Part shown: positions 24,202-34,838 of the stretch, piece by piece
Numbering within the stretch: position 1 is the stretch's first letter
Layout: each line of letters starts with the position of its first letter
Assembly (NCBI GenBank): GCA_000507305.1
Contig: DF241091.1
Coordinates: 1-64,000, forward strand
Length of the DNA: 64,000 nucleotides
Source: Breviolum minutum Mf 1.05b.01
Taxonomy: Eukaryota; Sar; Dinophyceae; Suessiales; Symbiodiniaceae
Direction: 5' to 3'
Notes under the pieces: generated by a model
What the model was told of the DNA's origin: nothing
Seen by the model: only the letters and a program-made list of their open reading frames with translations
The model's database searches: none
Made by a program: the position numbers and the translations under genes

Positions 24202-26866
24202 TTAAAAAAGATCCATTGCAGATCTTCGTTGTCCAAAAGCTTCTCCAATTCGCGTCCGAGCCAGTTGAAGCTGCAGCAATTTTTCCTAAAGTCGTAGTGT
24301 GACTCTCAAGAGTCCGAGGAATTTGCATCAACAAAAAAAACATCCTGGGCTTACCAGATCCTAGGGCCCTAGGGATCCAATCACCGAAACTAAGAATGGG
24401 AGCATGGAACCTAAAATACCTTGCGTTTCGGAGGTGATTATACACCCCTTGCTCATCATCTGACGTTCGGTGATTGGATTTTTAGTGATAGTGATTGTTG
24501 ATGAACATTTCAGAACTCACCCCCAAGCCCTCAACAGTTTTGATGATGATGGTTCGCTGAGTTCTGGAGATGAATCCATTACAGTGACAGAAATTCATGT
24601 CAGCTCTTTTTTTCTTGTGAACTGTTTTGCTTTCTGAACGGTCATTTAGCAAAGTGCTGGGCAGGGCATGAAAAGCGGCAAAGTAGGTGAAGGTAGTTGT
24701 CCTCATTTCTATGATGAGACACCTCTTCCAAATGTAGTTTTGTGACTGATGCCCCCCCGAAAAAAATTGCCTGATCAAATCAAATCGTGAGAAAAAAAAA
24801 GGGTGTGTTTCCCCGGTTCCCCCTGCATTTATCAGTGGAAAGTGAAGGTTTGCAGGGATCCCCCAACCTAAAAACAATGGTGATAGTCATTGGAATCTTT
24901 TGGAAGCCTGGGAGGGGGTGGCCAAATCCAACGAAGAATACCTCTTTGAAACCACCACTTCTTTGTCTACTATGGACTATTTGGGTCACATCATACGAAA
25001 TGAAAGATTTCTAACAAATAAAGCACAGAACATCATGGCCTTTAAAATCACCTTGGAATGAATCATCTTGCCCTCACATGCATTAAAAGTAGCACCAAAC
25101 CGCATGGTTTTAAGATTTCAGTTGTACCTTCTTTGCCACACTGCGGCGCTCCTGCCCAGGGCACAAAAATGCACACCGAAGAACTCACTTCCAGTCTTTG
25201 ATAACAGGGCGAGTCTGCGGAACAGAAGACACATCTGACATCTTCCACACACGGGGCACATGTGCTGAAGAGAGGTGTGTGTATTTTTGTTGAGCAAGCT
25301 GGTCCGATTTACAAGATTTCGACATTTCACTGAAGGAACGACTTGAATCATGTCTTTCTTGGAATTCAAGAGTTCAAAAAACAATGTACCGGGTACTGCA
25401 TGTATCTGCATGTATCTACGAGTATGTACATTTCACTACTGAAAACTATGCTGGATAATCCAGACATTCTGCTTTTCCATGGTCGTAACAAGAAGACATG
25501 TCTTTTGGTCAGCGGGATGTGCTATTAATAGAGGCTTTCTACGGAAGGCTTATGACTACGATATATATCATCTCTTTTTTTCACGGAGGTTATGACAATT
25601 CACCGGCTAGCATTAATGGAGCCATAATAGAGGACTTGGTTGACAAACGAACAGATCTGCTTCAAGTACAGTCCAGAGTTTCAAGGCAAAACTAGCCAAT
25701 CTCATGGATCATGGCATCATTTTAAACCTGACCATAATTGACCATAATATCTAATCATTGATTTCAAATAGTCCTTACACTTGTTTCAAAAGACTTTGCA
25801 TATCCATCCATCTCATCTTCTCTGGGAATCTTTGGAACTGCACTTGAGAAGAATTGGTTGACCCAAGAGCTGGAAAACATATCCATTCAATACTCTGCTG
25901 GAAAGGGACCTGGTGTTGTGTTGTACTTCAAATTTGCCTATAGACCTATTGTCGTTCATGCCCTCTATATATAAAGAATAGTTTTTTACACAAAACATAA
26001 GACTAAGGTACATCATCAACTCATATATCAAAATTTCATGGCTCATTTCAGGCCTAGAAGATTCCATCATCCTCGTCTTTTGTACGTACCTTCTCCAAAC
26101 AAAAGAAAAACAGCATAAGGACCATTCCTAAACTAGTTGGTGGTTGAACCAACCCATCTGAAAAATATGGTCCTCAAAAGTGGGTTCATCTTCCCCAAAT
26201 AGGGTTTCCACCACCTATTCCTACAGGGTTTCGATCTTCAGATCATGAGCCCATGATGCTGTGGTCAACATCGAAGCGGTCCATGGTCGGTTGGAAAACC
26301 TGGACCTTCGACCGACCAAGAAAAATCTGCGAACTACTTGCGAATCTGTCTCAAAGTTGCTGAAACGAGAAGCTAAAAAATAAAAACAACAAGAGGGCTT
26401 GTTTTTTTTGAGAGTTCATACACACATGTTTTTGTTTGAAGTCTATACATACATATAAAAATTATCGTATATATATATATATAGTAAATCATAATTATGT
26501 ATCTATGAACTTCACTTAGACTTATACCATGCACGTTGAATGTCTTCAGTATGTTTCGTCATTTTCGCTCATGATACCAACCTACGACACTCCAAACAAA
26601 AAACATGTATGAATCTTCCATCATGAATCATGGGCTATAAACCCCTTGAAACATGTCTTAAGTTTCAAGCCAAAGCAAGGGACATGTTGTGTTCCAGTGA
26701 ATGTATAATGTATGGAACTAAGCCATACAAAATGTGTGTGGAACAAATAACAATCAGAGAATCTCCGAAATAATGATATCACCAATCAACATGTTGAGAC
26801 TTTGAGACACACTCAAGCATTGAAATAAGATGTTTTTGCGCTTGCATCACGTCTTCCCATAAAAAC
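24202..26866 (-). CDS. Cysteine-rich, membrane-type protein (3' end present), family unknown
   Basis: Exons: 26866-26791, 26359-26225, 26132-26090, 25909-25781, 25656-25604, 25264-25128, 24907-24868, 24722-24521, 24285-24202 (TAA at 24202). Phases are continuous from 26359 to the stop; one exon is missing between 26791 and 26359. The intron 26133-26224 (92 nt) is one ILE-3 element. A hydrophobic segment LGMVLMLFFFCLEK comes early. The fifth downstream block has spaced cysteines (TCAPCVEDVRCVFCSADSPC), a spacing like PSI/plexin-type modules but without the usual Trp. A basic segment (KTVHKKKRAD) and a helical tail (EKLLQLQLARTRIGEAFGQ) follow. The 3' exon is open in all frames; the reading given is the one that fits the phase. 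Confidence 0.63.
26133..26224 (-). mobile_element. ILE-3 element exactly forming a 92-nt intron
   Basis: GTAGGA to CCAACTAG; joins exons 26359-26225 and 26132-26090 in phase 2. Core words CATCTGAAAAATATG and TTCCCCAAATAGGG are shared with other copies. Confidence 0.7.
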
Positions 26867-27231
26867 CTGTTGATGCAGAACAAAGGGGAAATTAAGCACA
26901 AGGGGATGTGTATATTTTCTATCGCATCTTATCGCAGCGATACTACAAAAGTATACTCTTAGTCTTGGTTCTGATTCTTGAATTCCTTAGAGTACATTCC
27001 ACCAAAAAGAGCTTCTATCACAGGAATACCGCATCGAAAAAGAAGTCGTCCATCTTCTCTAACAGTTCGACCCCAAAAAATCCGTGGTTGGAGTCCATGA
27101 TTCATTTCCGGCCTTGGGGCGTTACTCGGCCTATTTTCAGGATGGTTTGCTGTTAGTTTTGGGAAGGGGCCATACTAAATCTTCTCCGAAAGGCCAAGAC
27201 CTTCGAGATCGAGGTGTTTGGATTTATGATA

Positions 27232-27334
27232 CTGTTGATGGAAGAAATCCTGCACCAGTTGATAGGTAGTTTATCCCTTTATTTACAAGGTTTTACACAT
27301 CCCAGGTGGTGCAGGATTTCTTCCATCAACAGTA
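27232..27334. mobile_element. ILE-1 copy
   Basis: Arms TACTGTTGATGGAAGAAATC and its near-perfect complement; no coding exon seen beside it. Confidence 0.7.
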
Positions 27335-27401
27335 TGAATGGTTGTGGTTGGTGATATTACTATGAAATACTATAAAACTGAGTAAAATGTCCTGATAATA
27401 C

Positions 27402-27501
27402 CCCATAGGATCCATGGGACGAACGGTATATTTAGCTACATGAACGTTTGATTTTTATGGCAAAATGTAGGTAAATATACCAGTCCCATGGATCCTATGG
27501 G
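27402..27501. repeat. FB-5 foldback
   Basis: Arms CCCATAGGATCCATGGGAC and GTCCCATGGATCCTATGGG, the best-preserved copy here. Confidence 0.72.
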
Positions 27502-27669
27502 TACTACAGAATCATTCAATAGGAAAAAACATATGTCATATATGTAGATTGATTTTGTTTTGCTGAATTCGACTTTGCTACTTTGATACATTGCCATAAA
27601 CAATGAGCCGCCCAACAGAACCACAACCACAACAAACAACAGCAGCGACAACGACAACGACAACGACCC

Positions 27670-27670
27670 C

Positions 27671-27738
<68 letters not shown>

Positions 27739-27793
27739 GAACAAGAACAAGAACAAGAACAAGAACAAGAACAAGAACAAGAACAAGAACAAG

Positions 27794-27851
<58 letters not shown>
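27670..27851. repeat. Compound microsatellite (CAA)n-(GAACAA)n-(CAA)n
   Basis: A symmetric array: CAA repeats, then about ten GAACAA units, then CAA again, with imperfect CAG/CCG flanks to 27903. Long open frames over it on both strands are a by-product of the repeat. Confidence 0.85.
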
Positions 27852-27852
<1 letters not shown>

Positions 27853-28171
27853 CCGCAACCGCAGCAGCAACAGCAACAGCAACCGCAACTGCAACCGCAA
27901 CAGCCAACAAACACAATCACAACCAACCGATGAACGCCCTGTTTTTTAATACACAAACCGGCCGTACTCTGGACAGTTCCCATTTCAGAAAACTCAAACT
28001 CTTTTACGTCATTTCTGAAACAACAAATCCCAACATTTCCTCCAATTGACATCACCACCAACCAAGGAGGATCGCTTTTGAAAAAATACATGGTGAACTG
28101 AGAAACCACCTCAAAGATTTGGACAAAAAAACACATATTTGGCACAAAATATGTTGTGGTATGAGTGGTAC

Positions 28172-28357
28172 GTGCCAAAATCAGGTTTTTGATTCTTTGT
28201 TTTTCAGGCAGCTCTGTTCTGTTTTTTTGGGTTGGACAGTTAAACGTGTACCACCACTTGGTCCCACCTCCGTCACTGCTTGAGGTGGAGTGGTTTGTCA
28301 CGGCGTCACCTATACGGGTCTCGGGAACAAACCATTCGGTGTAACCTATTGATGATA
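28172..28357 (-). CDS. Exon, unknown protein
   Basis: About 61 codons: SSIGYTEWFVPETRIGDAV, then a Gly/Ser-rich stretch and WWYTFNCPTQKNRTELPEK. The acceptor GACTCAG adjoins the end of a foldback at 28363-28496, and the donor is GTACCA. An alternative acceptor 12 nt further in (CAATAG then G) would shorten it. No family recognised. Confidence 0.5.
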
Positions 28358-28362
28358 CTGAG

Positions 28363-28496
28363 TCATGGCTAGTCAACCTACCCATAGAAATAAGGGTTTA
28401 ATAAGGCCTTATTAAGGGAAACCAATGGTTAATAAGCCTTGATCATAAGGCCCTATTTCTGAGGGGGGGTACGTTAAGGGGGGGTTGACCAGCCAC
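28363..28496. repeat. Large foldback, AATAAGGCC family
   Basis: Arms CATGGCTAGTCAACC and GGTTGACCAGCCA with inner AATAAGGCCTTATTAAGG words. A relative (GGAATAAGGCCTTATT) is at 47572-47682. Confidence 0.6.
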
Positions 28497-28497
28497 A

Positions 28498-28610
28498 ATA
28501 CTGTTGATGGAAGAAATCCGGTTAGCCACCTGGGATGTATAAAACGCTGCAAATAACGGGATAAACTACCAACCTCAACTGGTTAGCCGGATTTCTTCCA
28601 TCAACCGTAT
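28498..28610. mobile_element. ILE-1 copy next to another foldback
   Basis: Arms ATACTGTTGATGGAAGAAAT and ATTTCTTCCATCAACCGTAT. It directly follows the foldback at 28363-28496. Confidence 0.7.
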
Positions 28611-29181
28611 TGTAATGCTTCTTTGTTTATATTTTCTACACAGTCAAAATGGGCAACTTACAGCGATATCGTAAAGTCGATGTTTCAAAGGCACGAAATC
28701 TAAACCTGGAGATTGGATCATTTGGGAGGATTCCTTTACCCACCATTGAGTAGATTAACGACCTCAGGTCGATACAGTTCTGAGATCTTTGTGAGAACCC
28801 CGATCCGCTGTGACCTCCATGAGTATCAACGGTTTAGTTCGTACGCCCTTGGGAGAATCCTGATTTTATGCATACATCTACTGTATATATATATATTTGC
28901 AATAAACAAATAGTAACAGTCAGACCTTAGTAACAGCCACATCAATGTTCACGTCTTTTAGAATTTTAGAATAGGAGCCCGCTATCCACTGATACTCACT
29001 CACTGTAAATGTAACGCAAATATATCCTAAACTTCCAAGTCTTTCTCCAAAAAGGCACAAAACTCAAGACAATCCTATCAAATCATCACCAAAAACCTTG
29101 TAATTCTTCGCATCAAGAAAACCGACCACTTGACTTATATAGACTCCAAAAAACAAAGATTTTCCCCCAGGATTTACCCAC

Positions 29182-31545
29182 CTGCAGCAAGTACAGAGGA
29201 ATGGCTTGAAAGTCTTTGAAGACACAAAAGACCCGCGGCCTGACAAATTTGAGGCTCGGGGGACAATCGCCCCTGAAAATGGGGCCAAACCTCAAAAGGA
29301 AAAGGATGGGAACTTCCAACCATCCATTTTTCAGGGGCGAGCTGTTAAACTTTGGGGGGAGTATTTCTTTTTGTCTTTAAAGATTTTGTTTATTTCAAAA
29401 AGAGATGGCGAGAAGACGTAGTCTAATCCTCGCAAAATTCCACATCATTCTATGATTGGGTATATGATTTGTTTCTCTATGTTCCGTAGGTTTGGCATAT
29501 TATATCATCTGAATTCATGGCAATGCAGGACATTGTTTCCAATTTTTCCCGCAATTTCTGCCATCTTAAATCACTCATTCAGGGACATGTCAATCTCGGT
29601 CGGGCTGGAGGAAACCTACTAGACCTCACAACGTTTACCTCTTGGGGCAAAAGGCCCACTTGCAAACGAACTTTTAGTTTTAGGCAGGGTGCATATAATA
29701 TATATATATAATAATATATAATACTTTAGGATCCGTGGGACTGGTATGCCAGTCCCAAAATGAAAAATAAATAAATAACATGTATAGGCAAACATTAGAT
29801 CCTGCAATCCCCTTATCCCCCACAAAAACATCCACCTACAAAAAACAATATTGGCACGAGATTCTCATCAATCCCAACCACCTTTGTTTTGTAAACGCCG
29901 GCGTTTTCATCGCCGCTGAAAACGCCACCTCTTCACATCATCACAAGTGGAATCAAATCGAAATCCACCACGAGAATCAGCAGGTGGCTCCAATAAGCCC
30001 TCCTGCTGCTGGCTGCTGTTGATGCTGGTGGTGATGGCTCCAGGAGATGACACCGAAAAAAACTGAAGGGCTTTAAACCACCTGGCTCTATTTTCGTAAA
30101 GGTGGTGGTAGTGGATGTTCGCTTTACAATTAGAAGACGTAATAAATCAAGAAAGAAAAAAATCGAAGAAAACCGGACATCCACCTGCAACATCATTTGG
30201 ATTTACCCGTTTATTATTCTTTATTTTTTGTGGGGGGGAAATCTAGAGAGCTGAAATGCGACTTTCCACTGCCAAGTCTTTCAACTTTTGTGTCTCTCAA
30301 TGACATCAAATGCTTTACATACAAATATTACCATTTCAAGAAAATACCTACCAAGACACACCACCATGCCATTTGGAAATTACATAAGCCGATACGAATG
30401 CAACCCACCCAAAGTGGATGCACCTTGCCACGGGTTTGCTTTCCCAACCTTATCTTCGCAAAAAATCACAAAGGCTCTTGTTGAGAATACAGATAGGACC
30501 AGATGTTCAGCTACCATTTTTTCTTCAACTGTTAAAGGTAGCTTCAGGAAGTTTAGGATTGGATGGGATTGGTTTGTTACACAGTAAGTTGAAGCTATTA
30601 AGTCGAGAGGTTTGAGAGAAAAGACATGAGCTGAGCCTCAAAAAAGAGGTGCAGCTTCTGAAAAAAAAACAACTTCAAAACCAAAGGGCTACTGGGAAGT
30701 GGTAAGTTAGCGAGACAAAGTTGGTGAAAAAAACACACACACCCTTGAAAGAGATGAGATATTGAAAGGTTGGACGTGCATTGCATCATTTCCAAGGAAG
30801 ACTCCGAAATACGTGTGCTACTGTTGATGGAAGAAATCCGGTTAGCCACCTGCGATGTAAAAAGACCCTGTAGATAATGGGATAAACTACCTACCTATCA
30901 ACTGGTTAGCCGGATTTCTTCCATCAACAGTATCATGTTGTTCCCAACCTAAAACACATGGACTGCGGGCTGGAACTATGAGTGTTGTGAGATCATTTGT
31001 TTGGTTGATCATATCTTGCCCAAGCTATCCATCTATGATTTGTTCATTGAGGGGTTATAAGTTGCAACCCAACATCAAAATGGGAGATGCCAAATATACC
31101 ATACTGTTGCAAGTCATATGACAAAAAAAACAAATTAATAATAACCTGCAAACATGGGGGCGATTTCATGATTTCATGGAAAACCTAAAAAATATGGGAA
31201 AAATCGATTTGCTGTGACCAAGTCTGACAAAGTTGACCACCCCACCGTCCCTCGAAGCAACGTAGCCAACCTGGGCATCCCCGACAAGACCCCGGCCAAA
31301 AGCATGGCCCGGGTGCGTTGCGTCTTTCCGGCAAAGCGCAGTGCGTAGCCCTTTGTGTGGAGAGGGAACGGCGGGAAGACAACGGCCGCATGTGGGGAAA
31401 GTGATAATATGACATCCTGAGGTCATTTAATACATTTACGTTGCGAGCACGGCAGAAATTGTGGGGGAAACCATCGTGGCACTGTTTTCCACAAATTGCA
31501 TGTGGAATATTGGATTATAGGCAATGGTGGTTTTCGTTGCTCCTT
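29182..31545 (-). CDS. Five-exon chain, unknown protein (partial)
   Basis: Exons: 31545-31440, 31350-31246, 30948-30929, 30820-30743, 29272-29182. The last four join in phase; the first needs a GTGCTC donor at SPTISA to do so. 31350-31246 has extreme third-position GC (GYALRFAGKTQRTRAMLLAG). Intron 30821-30928 is an ILE-1 element of 108 nt. The exon at 30820 reads STRISESSLEMMQCTSNLS. Exon 29272-29182 begins at the TTTTCAG end of an ILE-2 element and reads GDCPPSLKFVRPRVFCVF. A part of this may belong to the gene upstream at 32.4 kb. Confidence 0.5.
29273..29370. mobile_element. ILE-2 copy
   Basis: Arms CGCCCCTGAAAATGG and CCATTTTTCAGGGGCGA; provides the acceptor of exon 29272-29182. Confidence 0.6.
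30821..30928 (-). mobile_element. ILE-1 element forming a 108-nt intron
   Basis: Starts GTTGATGGAAGAAATCCGGC and ends GGATTTCTTCCATCAACAG: the two splice sites are mirror images within the terminal repeats. Confidence 0.7.
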
Positions 31546-32417
31546 CTGCGAATTTCGGGGAATCATGAGGCCACGAGAAAAGTGAGCAAATTGGGGGGTT
31601 TGGTTTTCAAGTTTGATATCAACATAAATCAAATATTGAAATTGGCGTCATGCTTCCAAATCCATGTGAGAAGCTTATGGAAGTTTGGCACCCCTCCCCC
31701 CCCAAAAAAACAACCTTGTCAAACTCTTGAACATCACAAGCTAAAACCCAAAGTCATGTACAAGCTTGGATCAAACCTGCCTATCACACCCTGGTTTTTA
31801 CAGAACTGCTTTTGTAAGGATCCCATTCTGTTTGTGCTTAGTGCTTTGTTAACATGTAAACATACACCACATCATGATTTACAACAATTGCATATGGTTT
31901 AATTCTTCTTTCGGAAAATCAACGTGTCACTGTAGCGACTTCTTTCACCCAACATCACTAAAATCATTCTTGGGAACCCCACCACCTTCATCTTTAGGGG
32001 TTACAACCCATATTTGGAGGGCCTAAAACCTTCATATCTCATGGCTTTGTGGTCCAAAGGTAGGATAAAAACACATAAAACAAATAGCTTCCCATTGTTT
32101 CCCTGCCATGTCTTTCTTTGAGCATAGTTGTCAGGCTCCTTTCCAGCCAAAGTTCAGTGGGTTTTGGTTGCTGGTTTACCAGGAATCATCGGTTAGAAAG
32201 CGGTTGAACCACAAAAATTCACCCACCAAGTAGCGACCTTGAGAAGTCTTGCGCCCTTCTATCTGGTTGAATTTTATCATATTTCACAAACGGGTACCTT
32301 CAAACTCTTCAAATGTTGAGCTAATTTGGGGAGAATTCACCTTACTGAGGTACCAAAATTGGTGGACATACGCAAATTGTGTACGTACATAGCGATGAAT
32401 CAATCAGAATCTCTTAC

Positions 32418-32643
32418 CCGCAGGATCCATTGTTGTAAAATTGTAAAAGGAGCCGCAAATTTGCCCACATTCGGTTCATGGTGTGAGCATGCAGCATAGA
32501 GAGTAAATGCAAGTTGCAGCAATAATTGCAATACTTGGATCCCATGGCCAAATTGGCCGTTCTGGCTTTTTTTCTTGTTGGGTGATATAAGAAATACTGC
32601 AACAGCTGCGGGAGTTCAACTGCAAGTACTGGACCCCAACAGG
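32418..32643 (-). CDS. Long exon, unknown protein
   Basis: About 75 open codons ending at a consensus donor (TGCGG|gtaaga). The peptide contains VELPQLLQYFLYHPTRKK and MGSKYCNYCCNLHLLSMLHA. The acceptor may be GGTAG at 32644 or lie slightly upstream, since the frame stays open to an ATG at 32665. Whether it follows the PARP-motif exon (32970-33015) in one transcript is not settled. Confidence 0.5.
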
Positions 32644-32809
32644 CTACCGAAAGTTTCTCCAACATAGTTTTTTACCCAGTGGTAAGTGTCAAAAACATCT
32701 GGCGAAAAAACCATTTAAGCACCTACCTACCCCGTTTAAACTGATAACAACATACTAGCAGCAAAACTCCACAAATTGGGCGAGATATAAAAGATATATA
32801 ACTATAGCT

Positions 32810-32895
32810 GGTTGGTGGTTTCAACCCATCTGAAAAATAGGATAATTTCCTCAAATAGGGAAGAAAATAAAACATATTTGAAACCACCACCCAGT
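32810..32895. mobile_element. ILE-3 copy
   Basis: Arms GCTGGTTGGTGGTTTCAACC and TTTGAAACCACCACCCAG; a second partial arm follows at 32915. Confidence 0.65.
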
Positions 32896-32969
32896 ATATA
32901 ACTATACTATAGAGTAGTTGGTAGTTTCAACCCTTCCGTCCACTTCCGCCAACTACTTGGTATCCCCAC

Positions 32970-33217
32970 CGGATCTTCTGCGAAGTAGACGCCACGACCC
33001 AATTTCGAACCGTGCCTGTGGACATCAGCAATAGCGAAATGCCAAACAAAACATACATGGATTGTACGGGATATATTATTTGCACCCCATCTGATACTAA
33101 GGCATATTATGGCCAAATTATAATATTTCACCAACCCAGATTTCCCTGAAATAAGGGGATTTCCCTCACTCAACCGCCATTTGGGGTGAGGTCCTGTGAG
33201 GTCGTTATAATTTGACC

Positions 33218-33251
<34 letters not shown>

Positions 33252-33258
33252 GGTCAAN

Positions 33259-33292
<34 letters not shown>

Positions 33293-34800
33293 GAACAAAT
33301 GCTATAGAGACCCATTCCGGGAAAGGATCGTCTTCCAACCATCAGTTTTCAGGTATGTTAGTTTCAGGCAATAAAGATGTCCCAACAATAAGCAGTACTC
33401 CAGAATATTTCCCCATATATTTCCCCCTATACCCAACTACTTCAAATTGGGGTGACGTCACCTGGTCCGTCATGCCATGAAACTCGAACTGATCATAAGA
33501 GAGACACACACAAACACACGACATACGGCTAATTATGCGGGGCTGCGTAGACTATTTTTGCAGATTTGGTATTTTTTTGAAGCGCGTTTTTTGGGGTTGC
33601 TTGGTTTCCCCGAAACTCATTCACCATCGAAAACATGTTTCAGGTCGCAGCCGAAAGCCGAAAACAAAACTAATGAGCCGGCCTGTGAGAATCGATTCGA
33701 TGAGTTTATCCCCCAAAACTCTTGCAACAAACTTCACGCAGTGATTTGAGCAGTTCAATCATCTCTTGGTATTCGAACACTAAAAGACAACCGTTGATAA
33801 AACAAGTTGAAGTGCCATGACAGTTGGATAGCCAGGATTTAGATAGTTACTTTTCTCAGTCCAATCCAACATTTCACATCTGGAAAAGCGTGCTGAATCC
33901 TTTGCCAGTAGCTTCTTGGCTAACAAAAAATGAACGTCATACTGTTGATGGTTCAGAAATCCGGCTAACCAGTTGAGGTTGGTAATTTATCCAATTATGT
34001 TCAGGGTTTTATACATCCCAGGTGGTTGTTTGGGATCTCTTCCATCAACAGTACCTCCCCAAGTTCCATCACCCCAACCCAAATGCCAGCCTTGCGTTGA
34101 AGGCGTAAGCACGATTGAAGCCGTGACGCCTCCAGCAGTTTGTTTTTGGGGCGCAGGTGAAAGTGGATGGCGGTTGGTGACCCTAGGGGTGTTCATATCT
34201 TGGGATGCCCAGATACCAAGACGCCATTACATTTTGAGGTGACTGGAAATCCCAAGTGATCACATCACAAGATGATCATTCATGCAAAGCCATGTTCAAA
34301 GAGTCTGGATACAAGATGATAAATGAGACACCTTTGTATCATTCGTATTCATGTGTATTCATTTGCATCTTCTTTGTATTGGGATATCAATATCATCAAA
34401 TTTCTGAAATCAACCCCCAAGTGGCTTTCTCTTACCTCAGCCTCATCTTACCTCCCTAAAGAATTGGAAAACCATTGGATCCTGCTCATACTTCGATTCT
34501 TCCACATGTTTCACAATATTTTTAGATTCAGTTTGTTAACCTGCAACATTTGGAAGATTTTGAGGTACTGTATATAGTTTGTTGACAGTGGGTACAAGGG
34601 GAACATGCAGGTTGCTCTCCTTGTTCTGTTTTCTCATGATGCTGATGATGAGGACGAGGATCATGATGAGGATGATGATGAGGAGGATCATGATGAGGAT
34701 GATCATGATGAGGATGATCATGATGATGACGATTGTGACGATGATGATGATTATGATGATGATGATGATGATGATGACGACGACGACGACGACGACGAAA

Positions 34801-34838
<38 letters not shown>

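Larger units (their letters stand above)
26867..28171. other. Repeat-rich stretch without a supported exon
   Basis: Holds a degenerate ILE-2 (27070-27170), ILE-1, FB-5 and the compound microsatellite. One tiny candidate exon (MDDFFFDA, donor GTATTC, about 27.04 kb) is too short to claim. Confidence 0.5.

Noticed and set aside
27436-28385. Very long open frames (poly-Leu, poly-Val, poly-Cys and poly-Thr proteins)
   Set aside because: They are translations of the CAA/GAACAA microsatellite in several frames on both strands; only the part at 28172-28357 has non-repetitive, coding-like sequence.
31417-31439. 23-nt intron between two open blocks
   Set aside because: Far too short to be spliced; a longer intron (31351-31439) with a better pyrimidine tract was used instead.
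31441-31902. 153-codon plus-strand open frame
   Set aside because: Its first part is the complement of the minus exon 31440-31545 and the rest is AT-rich with intron-like composition.
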